From: Vacuolonema iberomarrocanum LEGE 07170
Lineage (GTDB): Bacteria > Cyanobacteriota > Cyanobacteriia > Elainellales > Elainellaceae
Assembly (NCBI GenBank): GCA_015207365.1
Contig: JADEXA010000009.1
Location: forward strand, 1 to 64,000
Direction of reading: 5' to 3'
Length of the DNA stretch: 64,000 bases
The notes beneath the pieces were generated by a model that worked only from the letters and a program-made list of their open reading frames with translations, was not told the origin of the DNA and ran no database searches. A program made the translations under genes and the position numbers. This document shows, piece by piece, positions 9,216-17,208 of the stretch (positions are counted from its first letter, which is position 1; the number at the start of each line of letters is the position of its first letter).

Positions 9216-10328
9216 TTAGTTGAGCATCCGGTCTTCGGCAGAGGGCAAGAAGCTGTCATCAAACACTGTTTCTACAGCGGGTGTGTTGCTCAAGCCAAAG
9301 CCTTCGACCACTTGGGCAATCGTGGTTTCTAGGCGAGCCGGGTCAATGCCACCGAGGCCGTTTTCTTCGACTTCTGGGCTGAGGATCAGGCTATCCATTG
9401 CCAGATCGAGGCGGTAGCGCTCGGTTTCCTCATCAAAGACGCCCCCTTCTGCAAATTGGGCGATCGTCGCGAAGGCACCGTCGGTGTCCTCAATCATTGC
9501 TTTTGTGCCTCGCAGGTAGGCGGCGACGAAGCTCCGAACGATTTCAGGATTTTCTTCCAGGTAATCCCGCCGCACGATGATGGCATTGCCATAAAGATTC
9601 AAGCCATAGTCGTTGTAGTAAAAGACGTTGAGATTTTCGAGGGGAAAACCCGCTTTGCCCAAGGGTGGAATGCAGGAGGTGGAAAAGCAAGACGCTGCAT
9701 CATATTCCCCTTGTGCGAGCAGGGTTTCGCGCAAGCGGGGCTCGACATTTGCCCAACTGACGCTGGCCTCGTCGATGCCGGTGACGCTGGCAAAAACAGG
9801 GAATAGTCGGCGGGCGGAGTCGCCTGCAGGGGCACCAATGGTTTTGCCTTCTAGCATCGATGGCTCGGTAATGTCGGAGGGGCCGAGGGAAACGATAGAG
9901 AGAGGCGATCGGTTGAATTTAATGGCGACCGCGACCAGTTCCTGATCTGGATTATTTTCGTTGAACTCGATCATGGCGTAGATGTCGCCCTCGCCGATAT
10001 CGTACTGTCCGGCGGCGATTTTGGTGATGGAGTCGGCGGAGCCAAAGCCGCGCTCAAAGGTGATGTCTAGCCCTTCTTCTTCGAAGTAGCCGCGATCGAC
10101 CGCGACGGTTAGTCCCGCATCAATCCCTTGCAGCAGCCAGGAGAGGGTAAAGCTAACGGGGGTGAGGTCTTGGGTTTCTGCGGCGGGAGCCTCAGTGCTT
10201 TCGGCGCTTTCTTCGGTCGCAGCAGGTTCGGTCTCGACGGCGGTGGGCGACGAGGCACAAGCCCCTAATCCAACGGTGACGGTCAGTAAGGAGATGCCGA
10301 GTAAACGACGGATGTGATAGTGCAGCAT
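9216..10328 (-). CDS. NMT1/THI5-like ABC substrate-binding lipoprotein
   Basis: This 370-residue protein begins with a basic, hydrophobic leader ending in the lipobox LGAC (Cys24), so it should be a periplasm-facing lipoprotein. An acidic, Ala/Thr/Glu-rich linker follows. The NMT1/THI5-like ligand-binding domain then starts at VSFTLSWLLQGIDAGL, with VAVDRGYFEEEGLDITF and IAAGQYDIGEGD. This family includes binding proteins for thiamine pyrimidine precursors (ThiY), alkanesulfonates and nitrate. The WLLQGIDAG start resembles the ThiY-like branch, but the ligand cannot be assigned. It is the distal gene behind the ATPase and permease genes and is separated from the permease by 320 bases holding a palindromic repeat. 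Confidence 0.85.
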   Translation of the reverse strand: MLHYHIRRLLGISLLTVTVGLGACASSPTAVETEPAATEESAESTEAPAAETQDLTPVSFTLSWLLQGIDAGLTVAVDRGYFEEEGLDITFERGFGSADSITKIAAGQYDIGEGDIYAMIEFNENNPDQELVAVAIKFNRSPLSIVSLGPSDITEPSMLEGKTIGAPAGDSARRLFPVFASVTGIDEASVSWANVEPRLRETLLAQGEYDAASCFSTSCIPPLGKAGFPLENLNVFYYNDYGLNLYGNAIIVRRDYLEENPEIVRSFVAAYLRGTKAMIEDTDGAFATIAQFAEGGVFDEETERYRLDLAMDSLILSPEVEENGLGGIDPARLETTIAQVVEGFGLSNTPAVETVFDDSFLPSAEDRMLN

Positions 10329-10540
10329 TGGGAACTTCTTATAGTTGGGCTGAAATATTCAGAAATCATTAAATGAAAATCGGCCTCCTATGTTTGTATT
10401 GAGGAGCACGATTTGTCGATCTGTTCTGGGAAGCAACGACTGCAAAATAGGGAGCGATCGCCCCTCACCCCCTTGGCAAAACACCTGTATCGAACGATCC
10501 CATCAATAAAACCAATGGAATGTATCGAGCTGTCCTTGTG

Positions 10541-10638
10541 TCAAATCCGGTTAAATAGCCGTAAAACCCCAATATCGTTTGTGGCCGCGGCTTCGTAGCG
10601 GTCACAAACGATAGTTGGAGCCTTCAACCGGATTTGAT
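10541..10638. repeat. Family A long palindrome, copy 3 (degenerate)
   Basis: The outer arms TCAAATCCGGTTAAAT and CAACCGGATTTGA are kept, while the central stem is partly decayed (GGCCGCGGCTTCGTAGCGGTC). It starts 11 bases past the permease stop codon, inside the ABC operon. Its orientation is opposite to copies 1 and 2. Confidence 0.85.
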
Positions 10639-10648
10639 GTTAGATGAC

Positions 10649-11461
10649 TTACCGGATCCAATGCACCGTGCGCTGCTCAATGGCGGCACAGATAGCGTAG
10701 AGTGCAATCCCCATCAGCCCCAAGGCAAATAGGCAGAGGAACGCCAAGTCAATATCGAAGGTGGCGGTGGCGCTGACAATGACATAGCCGATGCCCTTGT
10801 TGGAAGCAACGGTCTCGGAAATAACGGAACCGATGAAGGCTTGAGAGATAGCAATTTTGAGCGATGCGAAGAGATAGGGCAGGGAATGGGGAAAGCCCAC
10901 CTTCTGGAAGATCTCAAACTGCGACGCCCCGAGGGATTTCAGCACATCCCGCATTTCAGGCTCGACCGTAGCCAGACCAAGCGAAACATTGACGGCGATG
11001 GTGAAAAATGCCAGCAGAAAAGCTGTAACGACAGCGGGAATGGTGCCAATGCCAAACCAAATGGCAAGCAGCGGCACGATCGCCACTTTGGGAATGGTGT
11101 TAAACCCGACCAGGATGGGGTAGAGGGTGGTGTAGGCCACTTTGGAATAGCCGATCAGGAAGCCCAGTAGCAGCCCGGCGACGAGGGCGATCGCAAAGCC
11201 AATCAACGTGGTTTGCAACGTGACCAGCGAGTTTTGCCAAACGACACCGCTCCACTGCCCGATGATGGCGAAGATAGAGCTAGGGGCGGGCAAAACAAAT
11301 TCAGGAATGCCAAATAGCTGCACGGCAATTTCCCACAGAACCAGGCAGAGGGCGATCGCCCCTGTCGGTAGCACGTAGGTCGCCGCCGATGAGCTGAGAA
11401 ACTGCTGCCAAGCGGTGCGATCAGTTGAAGACTTCGCCTGCGTGGGTGTGATCGTTGTCAT
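10649..11461 (-). CDS. ABC importer permease (SsuC/TauC/ThiX type)
   Basis: This 270-residue inner-membrane permease belongs to the BPD_transp_1 family. Six hydrophobic segments can be seen, the first near residues 30-50. The cytoplasmic EAA loop, which docks on the ATPase, reads LKSLGASQFEIFQKVGFPHSLPY with the slash of the usual G-A pattern preserved in LGAS. The length is normal for SsuC/TauC/ThiX-like permeases. It stands between the ATPase gene (129 bases upstream) and the lipoprotein gene (320 bases downstream), all on the minus strand. The substrate is unknown. It probably works with both neighbours as one importer. Confidence 0.87.
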   Translation of the reverse strand: MTTITPTQAKSSTDRTAWQQFLSSSAATYVLPTGAIALCLVLWEIAVQLFGIPEFVLPAPSSIFAIIGQWSGVVWQNSLVTLQTTLIGFAIALVAGLLLGFLIGYSKVAYTTLYPILVGFNTIPKVAIVPLLAIWFGIGTIPAVVTAFLLAFFTIAVNVSLGLATVEPEMRDVLKSLGASQFEIFQKVGFPHSLPYLFASLKIAISQAFIGSVISETVASNKGIGYVIVSATATFDIDLAFLCLFALGLMGIALYAICAAIEQRTVHWIR

Positions 11462-11590
11462 TCCTGCAAAATCCCTCTCATTTCAAAGCGTGTCGAGTAT
11501 GGCTCACCTGCTTGAGTGGTGGGCATCGCCCACCCAGACCGTATCCAGGTGCCGTGGTTCTTGTTGACCCAGCGTTGCCTAGCTGCGAGC

Positions 11591-12412
11591 TTAATGCCGA
11601 ATGTGGCGGCGGAGGCGGTCGTAGAGGTGGTGAAACTCGTCGGTAAAGGTCATCTCCATCGTCCGAGGGCGGGGCAAATCGACGGGTAACTCCAGCACAA
11701 TCTTGCTGGGGCGAGGGCTCATCACATACACCACATCCGAGAGATACAGCGCCTCTCGCAAGTCGTGGGTGACCAGCATGGCAGTGCATTGCGTCCGCTG
11801 CCGCAGAGCCTGCATCATCTCCCACATATCCTCACGGGTGAAGGCATCCAGTGCCCCAAAGGGTTCATCCAACAACAGCACTTCCGGCTGGTGGATCAAC
11901 GCTCGACACAATGAGGCACGCTGTTTCATGCCACCCGACAACTGCCAGGGATAATGCTTCTGAAAGTTGTCTAGACCCACCGTTGCCAGCAATTCCCGTG
12001 CGGCCTGCTTGTACTCCGTTAGCTTTTGGCGAAAGTGTTGCTTGTGGGGCTGCACCACCTCCAGTGGCAGCAGCACATTCTGTAAGGTGTTGCGCCAGGG
12101 CAGCAGCACCGGATTCTGAAAGGCAATGCCAACGCTATGCAAAGAGCCATTGATAGGGCTTCCTTGAAAGTTCAGAGTCCCTTGCTGTACGGGAAGTAAT
12201 CCCGACACCATGCGTAGCAGCGAGGTTTTGCCACATCCGCTGGGGCCGACAATGGACACGAATTGCGATCGCTCCACTGCAAACGACACCCGATCCAATA
12301 CCGTGGTCGTGTGCCCTTTCGACGCGTAGGCTAACGAAATATCTTGAAAATCCAGAACGGGGTGAGACGCAGCAGAGCTGGACGTATCCTTGGTCAGCGG
12401 TGAGTCCAACAT
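11591..12412 (-). CDS. ABC importer ATPase (SsuB/TauB/ThiZ type)
   Basis: This 273-residue ATPase has Walker A GPSGCGKTS, the signature LSGGMKQRAS, Walker B VLLLDEPFGALD and the switch histidine in LVTHDLREAL. These are typical of the nitrate/sulfonate/taurine/thiamine-precursor class. It is the first gene of the importer set, so the promoter should lie just upstream of 12412. The C-terminal part (YVMSPRPSKIVLELPVDLPRPR) is typical of SsuB/TauB proteins. Which substrate is carried cannot be told from this subunit. Confidence 0.87.
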   Translation of the reverse strand: MLDSPLTKDTSSSAASHPVLDFQDISLAYASKGHTTTVLDRVSFAVERSQFVSIVGPSGCGKTSLLRMVSGLLPVQQGTLNFQGSPINGSLHSVGIAFQNPVLLPWRNTLQNVLLPLEVVQPHKQHFRQKLTEYKQAARELLATVGLDNFQKHYPWQLSGGMKQRASLCRALIHQPEVLLLDEPFGALDAFTREDMWEMMQALRQRTQCTAMLVTHDLREALYLSDVVYVMSPRPSKIVLELPVDLPRPRTMEMTFTDEFHHLYDRLRRHIRH

Positions 12413-12992
12413 GGTTCGACCTCAAACAACAGGCAACAAGACAAGGGTTCGGGAGATGAAGCAACCGCTATGCACGATAAAGACTGACGGAGAAAGAATC
12501 CAAGCCAGACCGCAACGGCAACAGCGCACACAGAAACTCTATGCCATTCACATCGATTCTCAGTAGTTCTCCATCGTCAGCGAAATGGGGCGCTCAGAAT
12601 GTGCCGCTCACTACCATTTGCCTGGATTCAGCTATGGCATAGCAGACGACAGACGGGTGGTCTTGGGCTGAGGGCGATCGCCCAACCTTTTACGCGCTGC
12701 TATTTCGTTAGGACTTGAGCCTGGGTGAATTTGTTGATTGTGTGACCATGTCGCGGTCACACAATCAACAAAAGGCATCAGTCCTGGGCATGTGTTTTTC
12801 TATACGTGTCCAGACGACGCGACAGCGATACCGTGAGGGTCGGTAGTTGCTAGCGTGATTTCTCGCTGGGCGGGGGATTTGGCGATCGCAACCCCCAGCC
12901 TAAACAGCTCTACCGTTTAACCAGTGCAAGAATCCCCAGGCTTGCACTGACGCTTCAATGCACAACACCATTCAGAGAGGCAAATCGTTTCT
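12413..12992. other. Divergent intergenic region between importer and endonuclease genes
   Basis: These 580 bases hold the promoters of the leftward ABC operon and the rightward endonuclease gene, plus one family B repeat (12710-12785). I looked for a TPP riboswitch ahead of the ATPase gene and did not find its conserved boxes. Nothing else is recognisable. Confidence 0.55.
12710..12785. repeat. Family B palindromic repeat, copy 1
   Basis: Ends AGGACT / AGTCCT enclose a perfect 18-bp-arm hairpin, TTTGTTGATTGTGTGACC with its complement, at 12730-12772 and a 7-base loop. The ends match those of two other elements at 42170 and 58317. It has no coding capacity. Confidence 0.75.
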
Positions 12993-15900
12993 ATGGAAGA
13001 CGATCTAATTATCACGGGCGTGATCGATGGTCCCCTCACCGGTGGCCTTCCCAAGGCTATCGAACTGTATGCCGCCAACGACATCCCTGACCTCAGTATC
13101 TATGGGTTGGGTTCGGCCAATAATGGCTTTGGAACCGATGGTGTCGAACTGACCCTGAGCGGTTCTGCGGATGCGGGCGACTTTATCTATGTTGCCCTTG
13201 ATGATACAAGCTTCAACGAGTTTTTTGGGTTTGGCCCCGATTTCACCGATGACGTGGCAGAAATCAATGGCGATGACGCGATCGAATTGTTTTTGAACGA
13301 TACAGTTGTCGATATCTTCGGCGAGATTGATGTAGATGGAACCGGGCAAGCTTGGGAATATCTGGATGGCTGGGCCTATCGGATGGACGATACGGGACCG
13401 GATGGTTCCACATTTGCGCTGGGCAACTGGTCCTTTAGCGGAATCGATGCCCTAGATAACGAAACGACCAATGCGAGTGCAGATTCTCCCTTCCCCATCG
13501 GCTCGTTTATGGCAATGGATCCAGGAAACGGAGATGACCTAACGCCGATCTACGACATCCAGGGAGAGCAGCATACCTCTCCATTGGCAGGACAATCGGT
13601 AACGACTGAAGGGATTGTGACGGCGGTCGATACCAATGGTTTCTATGTCCAAGATGCCAATGGCGATAACAATATTGCCACCTCGGATGCCCTGTTTGTC
13701 TTTACAGATGATGCGCCCACGGTTGCCGTCGGGGATGATGTTGAAATCGAGGGGACGGTTTCCGAATTTACGCCCGGAGGCCTAGACACGCGCAACCTCT
13801 CGACGACCCAAATCACCGACCCCACGATCACCGTTCGCTCCAGTGATAATGCGCTCCCAACTACCGTGTTGCTAGGGGCGGGTGGTCGACTTCCACCCAC
13901 AGAAAATATTGATGATGATGCGTTTGGCGCATTTGAGCCGACAACCGATGGCATCGACTTCTTCGAGTCCCTAGAAGGGATGCGGGTGACGGTGGAGAAT
14001 GCCGTGGCCGTTTCCGGGACAAGCCGCTTTGGTGAAATCTTCACGGTGGTAGACCAGGGCGATGGTGCCACTGGGTTGAGCGATCGCGGCACCCTCAACA
14101 TCAGCCCCGATGACTTCAATCCCGAAAAAGTCCAAATTGACGAAGATAGCGGCATTTTTGACTTTGACTTCCCCGAGGTGAATGTCGGCGATACGTTGGG
14201 CGATGTGACCGGGGTTGTTGGCTACAGCTTCGGCAACTTTGAGGTGTACCCAACTGAAGATTTCACAGGCAACATCGAATCGGCAGGGTTGCAAGCCGAA
14301 ACGACAAACCTGGTGGGTACCGCCGATCAGGTGACCATTGCTAGCTACAACGTGCTCAACCTGGATCCCATTGTTGAGGATGTGAACAATGTGGATGAGC
14401 AAGACCCGGATGATGTGGATGATGATGAGGGGGATGGACGGTTTGCGGCGATCGCCGAGCAAATCGTCAACAACCTGCAAAGCCCTGACATCATTGGTTT
14501 GCAAGAAATCCAGGACAACACTGGAGCCGAAATCAACGATGGCATCACGGCGGCAGACGAGACCTTGCAGCGGCTGATCGATGCGATCGCCGCGGCGGGA
14601 GGGCCGACCTACAGCTTCGTTGACAACACCTTCATCGGCGAAAACACCAGCGGCGGGCAACCCGGTGGCAATATCCGCACGGCCTTCCTTTACAACCCCG
14701 ACCGGGTGACGTTGGATCCCGATTCGGTGCAAACCATCGGTGGCCAGGGCGAGGGCGAAGCCTTCGAGGAAGCCCGTTTACCCCTAGTGGCTGACTTTGA
14801 ATTTGGCGGAGAAACGGTCACCGTTGTCAACAACCACTTTTCTTCAAAAGGCGGCAGCGCGCCTATCCTGGGGGTTGAGCAACCCTTTGACCAACGGCAG
14901 GAAGATACCAGCGTCAACGGGTCGCTGGATGAGCGCCAGGCACAATCGCAAGCCGTGCGCGACTTTGTGGACGGCGTTGCCGATGCGGATGCTAACGCCA
15001 ACTTGGTTGTGTTGGGTGACCTCAACGAATTCGAGTTTGTGTCCCCCGTGGAGGACTTTGTCACCCAAAGTGGCTTCACCAACTTGACAGACACTCTCCC
15101 CGAAAATGAACGCTACACCTTCAACTTCCAGGGCAACTCCCAATCGCTGGATCACATTCTGGTGAACGGTCGCCTTACGGATGTATCAGAGTTCGATATC
15201 GTTCATACCAACTCCGAATTCGCTGCGACCTCTGAGCGGGCAAGTGACCATGATCCGCTGCTGGTGCGCCTCGATATCAACGCGCTAACGACTGACCCCG
15301 GCCCGACTCCCGGACGGGATGTGATCTTGGGGACACCTGAACGGGATGTGATCAATGCCCTGGCAGGCAATGATTTGGTTCGCGGTTTGGGCGGAAATGA
15401 TCGTCTGGCTGGAGCCGAAGGCAACGATCGCCTCTTTGGTGGCGATGGCAACGACGTGATGCTCGGGGGGCCGGGAGATGATGTGCTGTTTGGCAACACG
15501 GGCGATGATGCCCTGCGGGGTATGGCCGGGGATGATCGCCTCTCTGGTGCCATTGGCAGCGATCGCCTTCTGGGTGCTGCCGGATCGGACTCCCTCTTTG
15601 GCGGTGCCGACAACGATCGCCTTCTGGGCGGTGCTGGCGATGACATCCTGCGGGGCAACGATGGCAACGATCGCCTGGCGGGCAATGCAGGGAATGATCG
15701 TCTCCTCGGTGGCGCTGGCAACGATCGCCTCCTGGGTGGCCCAGGCAACGATCGCCTGCGGGGCGGCCTCGGCAACGATGTTATCCGCATGGGTCCCGGA
15801 CGCGACATTGTCGAGCTGGGGCAGCAGGATGGCTTCGACCGAGTGTTTGGCTTCGACAACATCGATCGCGTCACTTTGTTGGGCTCCCTGACCAGTGACG

Positions 15901-16010
15901 ACCTCACACTGGTACAGCAGGGCAACGATGTTGTGATGCAGGTCGGAAGCGATCGCCTGGCACGCTTCAGAGGCATCAACGTGGACTTCTTGGAAGCACG
16001 CATCGTCTAG
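12993..16010 (+). CDS. Extracellular endonuclease: lamin-tail + ExeM/NucH-type nuclease + RTX repeats
   Basis: This is a 1005-residue secreted nuclease. A lamin-tail domain fills about residues 1-165. An OB-fold-like segment (SVTTEGIVTAVDTNGFYVQD) lies near 195-260. A DNase I-like endonuclease/exonuclease/phosphatase domain starts at VTIASYNVLNLDP (about 447), with LQEIQDN, VVNNHFSSKG, VLGDLNEFEF and the terminal SDHDPLLV. These are the metal-binding and catalytic signatures of the ExeM/NucH family. About a dozen RTX nonapeptides of the form GGxGNDRL follow from about residue 790, then a closing beta-rich block. RTX repeats bind calcium and mark type I secretion. There is no N-terminal signal peptide, as expected for that route. 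Probable roles are extracellular DNA digestion for phosphate or biofilm turnover. ATG at 12993 follows GAGAGGC. Confidence 0.9.
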   Translation: MEDDLIITGVIDGPLTGGLPKAIELYAANDIPDLSIYGLGSANNGFGTDGVELTLSGSADAGDFIYVALDDTSFNEFFGFGPDFTDDVAEINGDDAIELFLNDTVVDIFGEIDVDGTGQAWEYLDGWAYRMDDTGPDGSTFALGNWSFSGIDALDNETTNASADSPFPIGSFMAMDPGNGDDLTPIYDIQGEQHTSPLAGQSVTTEGIVTAVDTNGFYVQDANGDNNIATSDALFVFTDDAPTVAVGDDVEIEGTVSEFTPGGLDTRNLSTTQITDPTITVRSSDNALPTTVLLGAGGRLPPTENIDDDAFGAFEPTTDGIDFFESLEGMRVTVENAVAVSGTSRFGEIFTVVDQGDGATGLSDRGTLNISPDDFNPEKVQIDEDSGIFDFDFPEVNVGDTLGDVTGVVGYSFGNFEVYPTEDFTGNIESAGLQAETTNLVGTADQVTIASYNVLNLDPIVEDVNNVDEQDPDDVDDDEGDGRFAAIAEQIVNNLQSPDIIGLQEIQDNTGAEINDGITAADETLQRLIDAIAAAGGPTYSFVDNTFIGENTSGGQPGGNIRTAFLYNPDRVTLDPDSVQTIGGQGEGEAFEEARLPLVADFEFGGETVTVVNNHFSSKGGSAPILGVEQPFDQRQEDTSVNGSLDERQAQSQAVRDFVDGVADADANANLVVLGDLNEFEFVSPVEDFVTQSGFTNLTDTLPENERYTFNFQGNSQSLDHILVNGRLTDVSEFDIVHTNSEFAATSERASDHDPLLVRLDINALTTDPGPTPGRDVILGTPERDVINALAGNDLVRGLGGNDRLAGAEGNDRLFGGDGNDVMLGGPGDDVLFGNTGDDALRGMAGDDRLSGAIGSDRLLGAAGSDSLFGGADNDRLLGGAGDDILRGNDGNDRLAGNAGNDRLLGGAGNDRLLGGPGNDRLRGGLGNDVIRMGPGRDIVELGQQDGFDRVFGFDNIDRVTLLGSLTSDDLTLVQQGNDVVMQVGSDRLARFRGINVDFLEARIV
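15366..15783 (+). repeat. RTX nonapeptide repeat tract
   Basis: Tandem 27-bp units encode GGxGNDRLx nonapeptides, the calcium-binding beta-roll of hemolysin-type secreted proteins. The D-R pair is mostly coded GATCGC, so the tract is dense in CGATCGC, overlapping the HIP1 octamer in several units. Confidence 0.9.
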
Positions 16011-16045
16011 CGGACGACGTTCCGCTGGAATCCTAAAACAAGCTT

Positions 16046-16075
16046 AAGCCCTGGAATTTATAGATTCCAGGGCTT
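16046..16075. terminator. Bidirectional hairpin terminator
   Basis: Arms AAGCCCTGGAAT / ATTCCAGGGCTT with a 6-base loop lie between the stop codons of the convergent endonuclease and universal-stress genes. Position and symmetry suit termination from both sides. Confidence 0.7.
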
Positions 16076-16084
16076 GCTTCGTGA

Positions 16085-16951
16085 TTATCGTATGGGGAAA
16101 TAGATGACAGGATGCCAGCTTTTCCGCAGCAGTTCTCCCGTCAGGCTACGAACCGATAGCTCAATCAGCTTGCCTACATTGCGGGAGGCACTGGCGATCG
16201 CACTAATATCGACATCCACCGCCATCTCTAGAATTTCCGTTAGCGGATTGCCCACAAGGACTTCTGTTCGCACATCAATGCCCAACTCTTCTAGCTCTTG
16301 CTTCCGCTGTGCCAGCACCTTTGCTGCATTTTCCTCTTCATACTCCCGCAACTGTGCATTTCGCCGCACCTCATCTACCACCCAGCACAGCAGGCAATGC
16401 TTGAGGGGATGACCCGCCTGCGCCTTCGTCTTAATCCGCTCCAGGGTGTAACGAGCAGTTTCGCTGTCGTCGTAGGGTAACAGCAAGTGGTGGAACAAGT
16501 TCTGGCAGCGTAAGGCCAACTCCGCATTGGTATAGGTGGAAATGAGGTTGGGGCGCAGGATCATCAGGGGAATGGTGAGCCGCTGACAAACATTGATCAT
16601 GGTGCTGCCAAATAGCTTTTCACTCAGCAAGCTCCGTCCAGGTGTTCCCAAAATCACCAGCTCCACATGTTGGCTGCGCAACACCTCAGCAATCTGGACG
16701 CTGGGGGTGCCCGATTTCACTTCGACCGTGACCTCGACCCCATCCGGTATATTGTCTAGACCGGAGGAGAGGCGATCGCGGGCGACCTGGATGCCTGCTT
16801 CATCCGGTCGAGGAACGGCTCCCTCTGCCAGGGGCACAACATGGAGAAATACCAATTTCTTTAGCCCGCTCTCTGCCAATTGGGGAACAAATCGCACCAG
16901 TCGATACAACCCGTCCGTAAAATCAGTGCAAATCAACGCACTCTCAAACAT
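16085..16951 (-). CDS. Tandem universal stress protein
   Basis: This protein of about 288 residues consists of two UspA-like alpha/beta units. The first opens MFESALICTDFTDG and contains LVILGTPGRSLLSEKLFGST. The second opens HHLLLPYDDSETARYTL and contains IAEILEMAVDVDISAIASASRNVGK. The GxxG-x9-G(S/T) ATP-binding pattern is recognisable in the first unit (GTPGRSLLSEKLFGST) and degraded in the second (SASRNVGKLIELSVRS). Universal stress proteins bind ATP or act as dimers in stress survival. A longer in-frame start at 16999 exists, but MFESALIC is the natural beginning of the first beta strand. No partner genes adjoin. Confidence 0.82.
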   Translation of the reverse strand: MFESALICTDFTDGLYRLVRFVPQLAESGLKKLVFLHVVPLAEGAVPRPDEAGIQVARDRLSSGLDNIPDGVEVTVEVKSGTPSVQIAEVLRSQHVELVILGTPGRSLLSEKLFGSTMINVCQRLTIPLMILRPNLISTYTNAELALRCQNLFHHLLLPYDDSETARYTLERIKTKAQAGHPLKHCLLCWVVDEVRRNAQLREYEEENAAKVLAQRKQELEELGIDVRTEVLVGNPLTEILEMAVDVDISAIASASRNVGKLIELSVRSLTGELLRKSWHPVIYFPIR

Positions 16952-17066
16952 CGTGACCACCCCAAATCTGGAGAGCAAGCTTTTCCCCAAGGCTATCACC
17001 TTTGCCTACCCTAAGTGGCAATCATTTACGTTTCATTAGCGCGGATGTTTAGCCGCCTGAACAAGG

Positions 17067-17098
17067 CTGATTGAGGGGATAATTTTTTCTGAGAAGGA
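17067..17098. repeat. Family C repeat fragment
   Basis: CTGATTGAGGGGATAA followed by TTTTTCTGAGAAGGA matches the left half of the hairpin at 20699-20765. Only half the element is present. It directly abuts family A copy 4. Confidence 0.6.
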
Positions 17099-17105
17099 GC
17101 GCATC

Positions 17106-17208
17106 ATATCAAATCCGGTTAAACAGCCGTAGACCCCAAATATCGTTTGTGCCCGCTGCTTTGCAGCGGGCACAAACGATATTTGGGGTCTTCAACCGGA
17201 TTTGATAT
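17106..17208. repeat. Family A long palindrome, copy 4 (overlaps a stop codon)
   Basis: A full 103-bp copy with ends ATATCAAATCCGG / CCGGATTTGATAT and inner stem GTTTGTGCCCGCTGC with its complement. Its right end covers the stop codon (17192-17194) and last codons of the acyl-AMP ligase gene. Orientation is as in copy 3. Confidence 0.92.

Noticed and set aside
12413..12640. Possible TPP riboswitch ahead of the THI5-like importer
   Set aside because: Only an isolated CTGAGA is present on the minus strand. The second conserved box and the expected spacing are missing.
15203..16003. Long minus-strand open frame opposite the RTX tract
   Set aside because: It is a Pro/Arg/Ser-rich shadow of the RTX repeats with no domain character; the plus-strand gene is clear.
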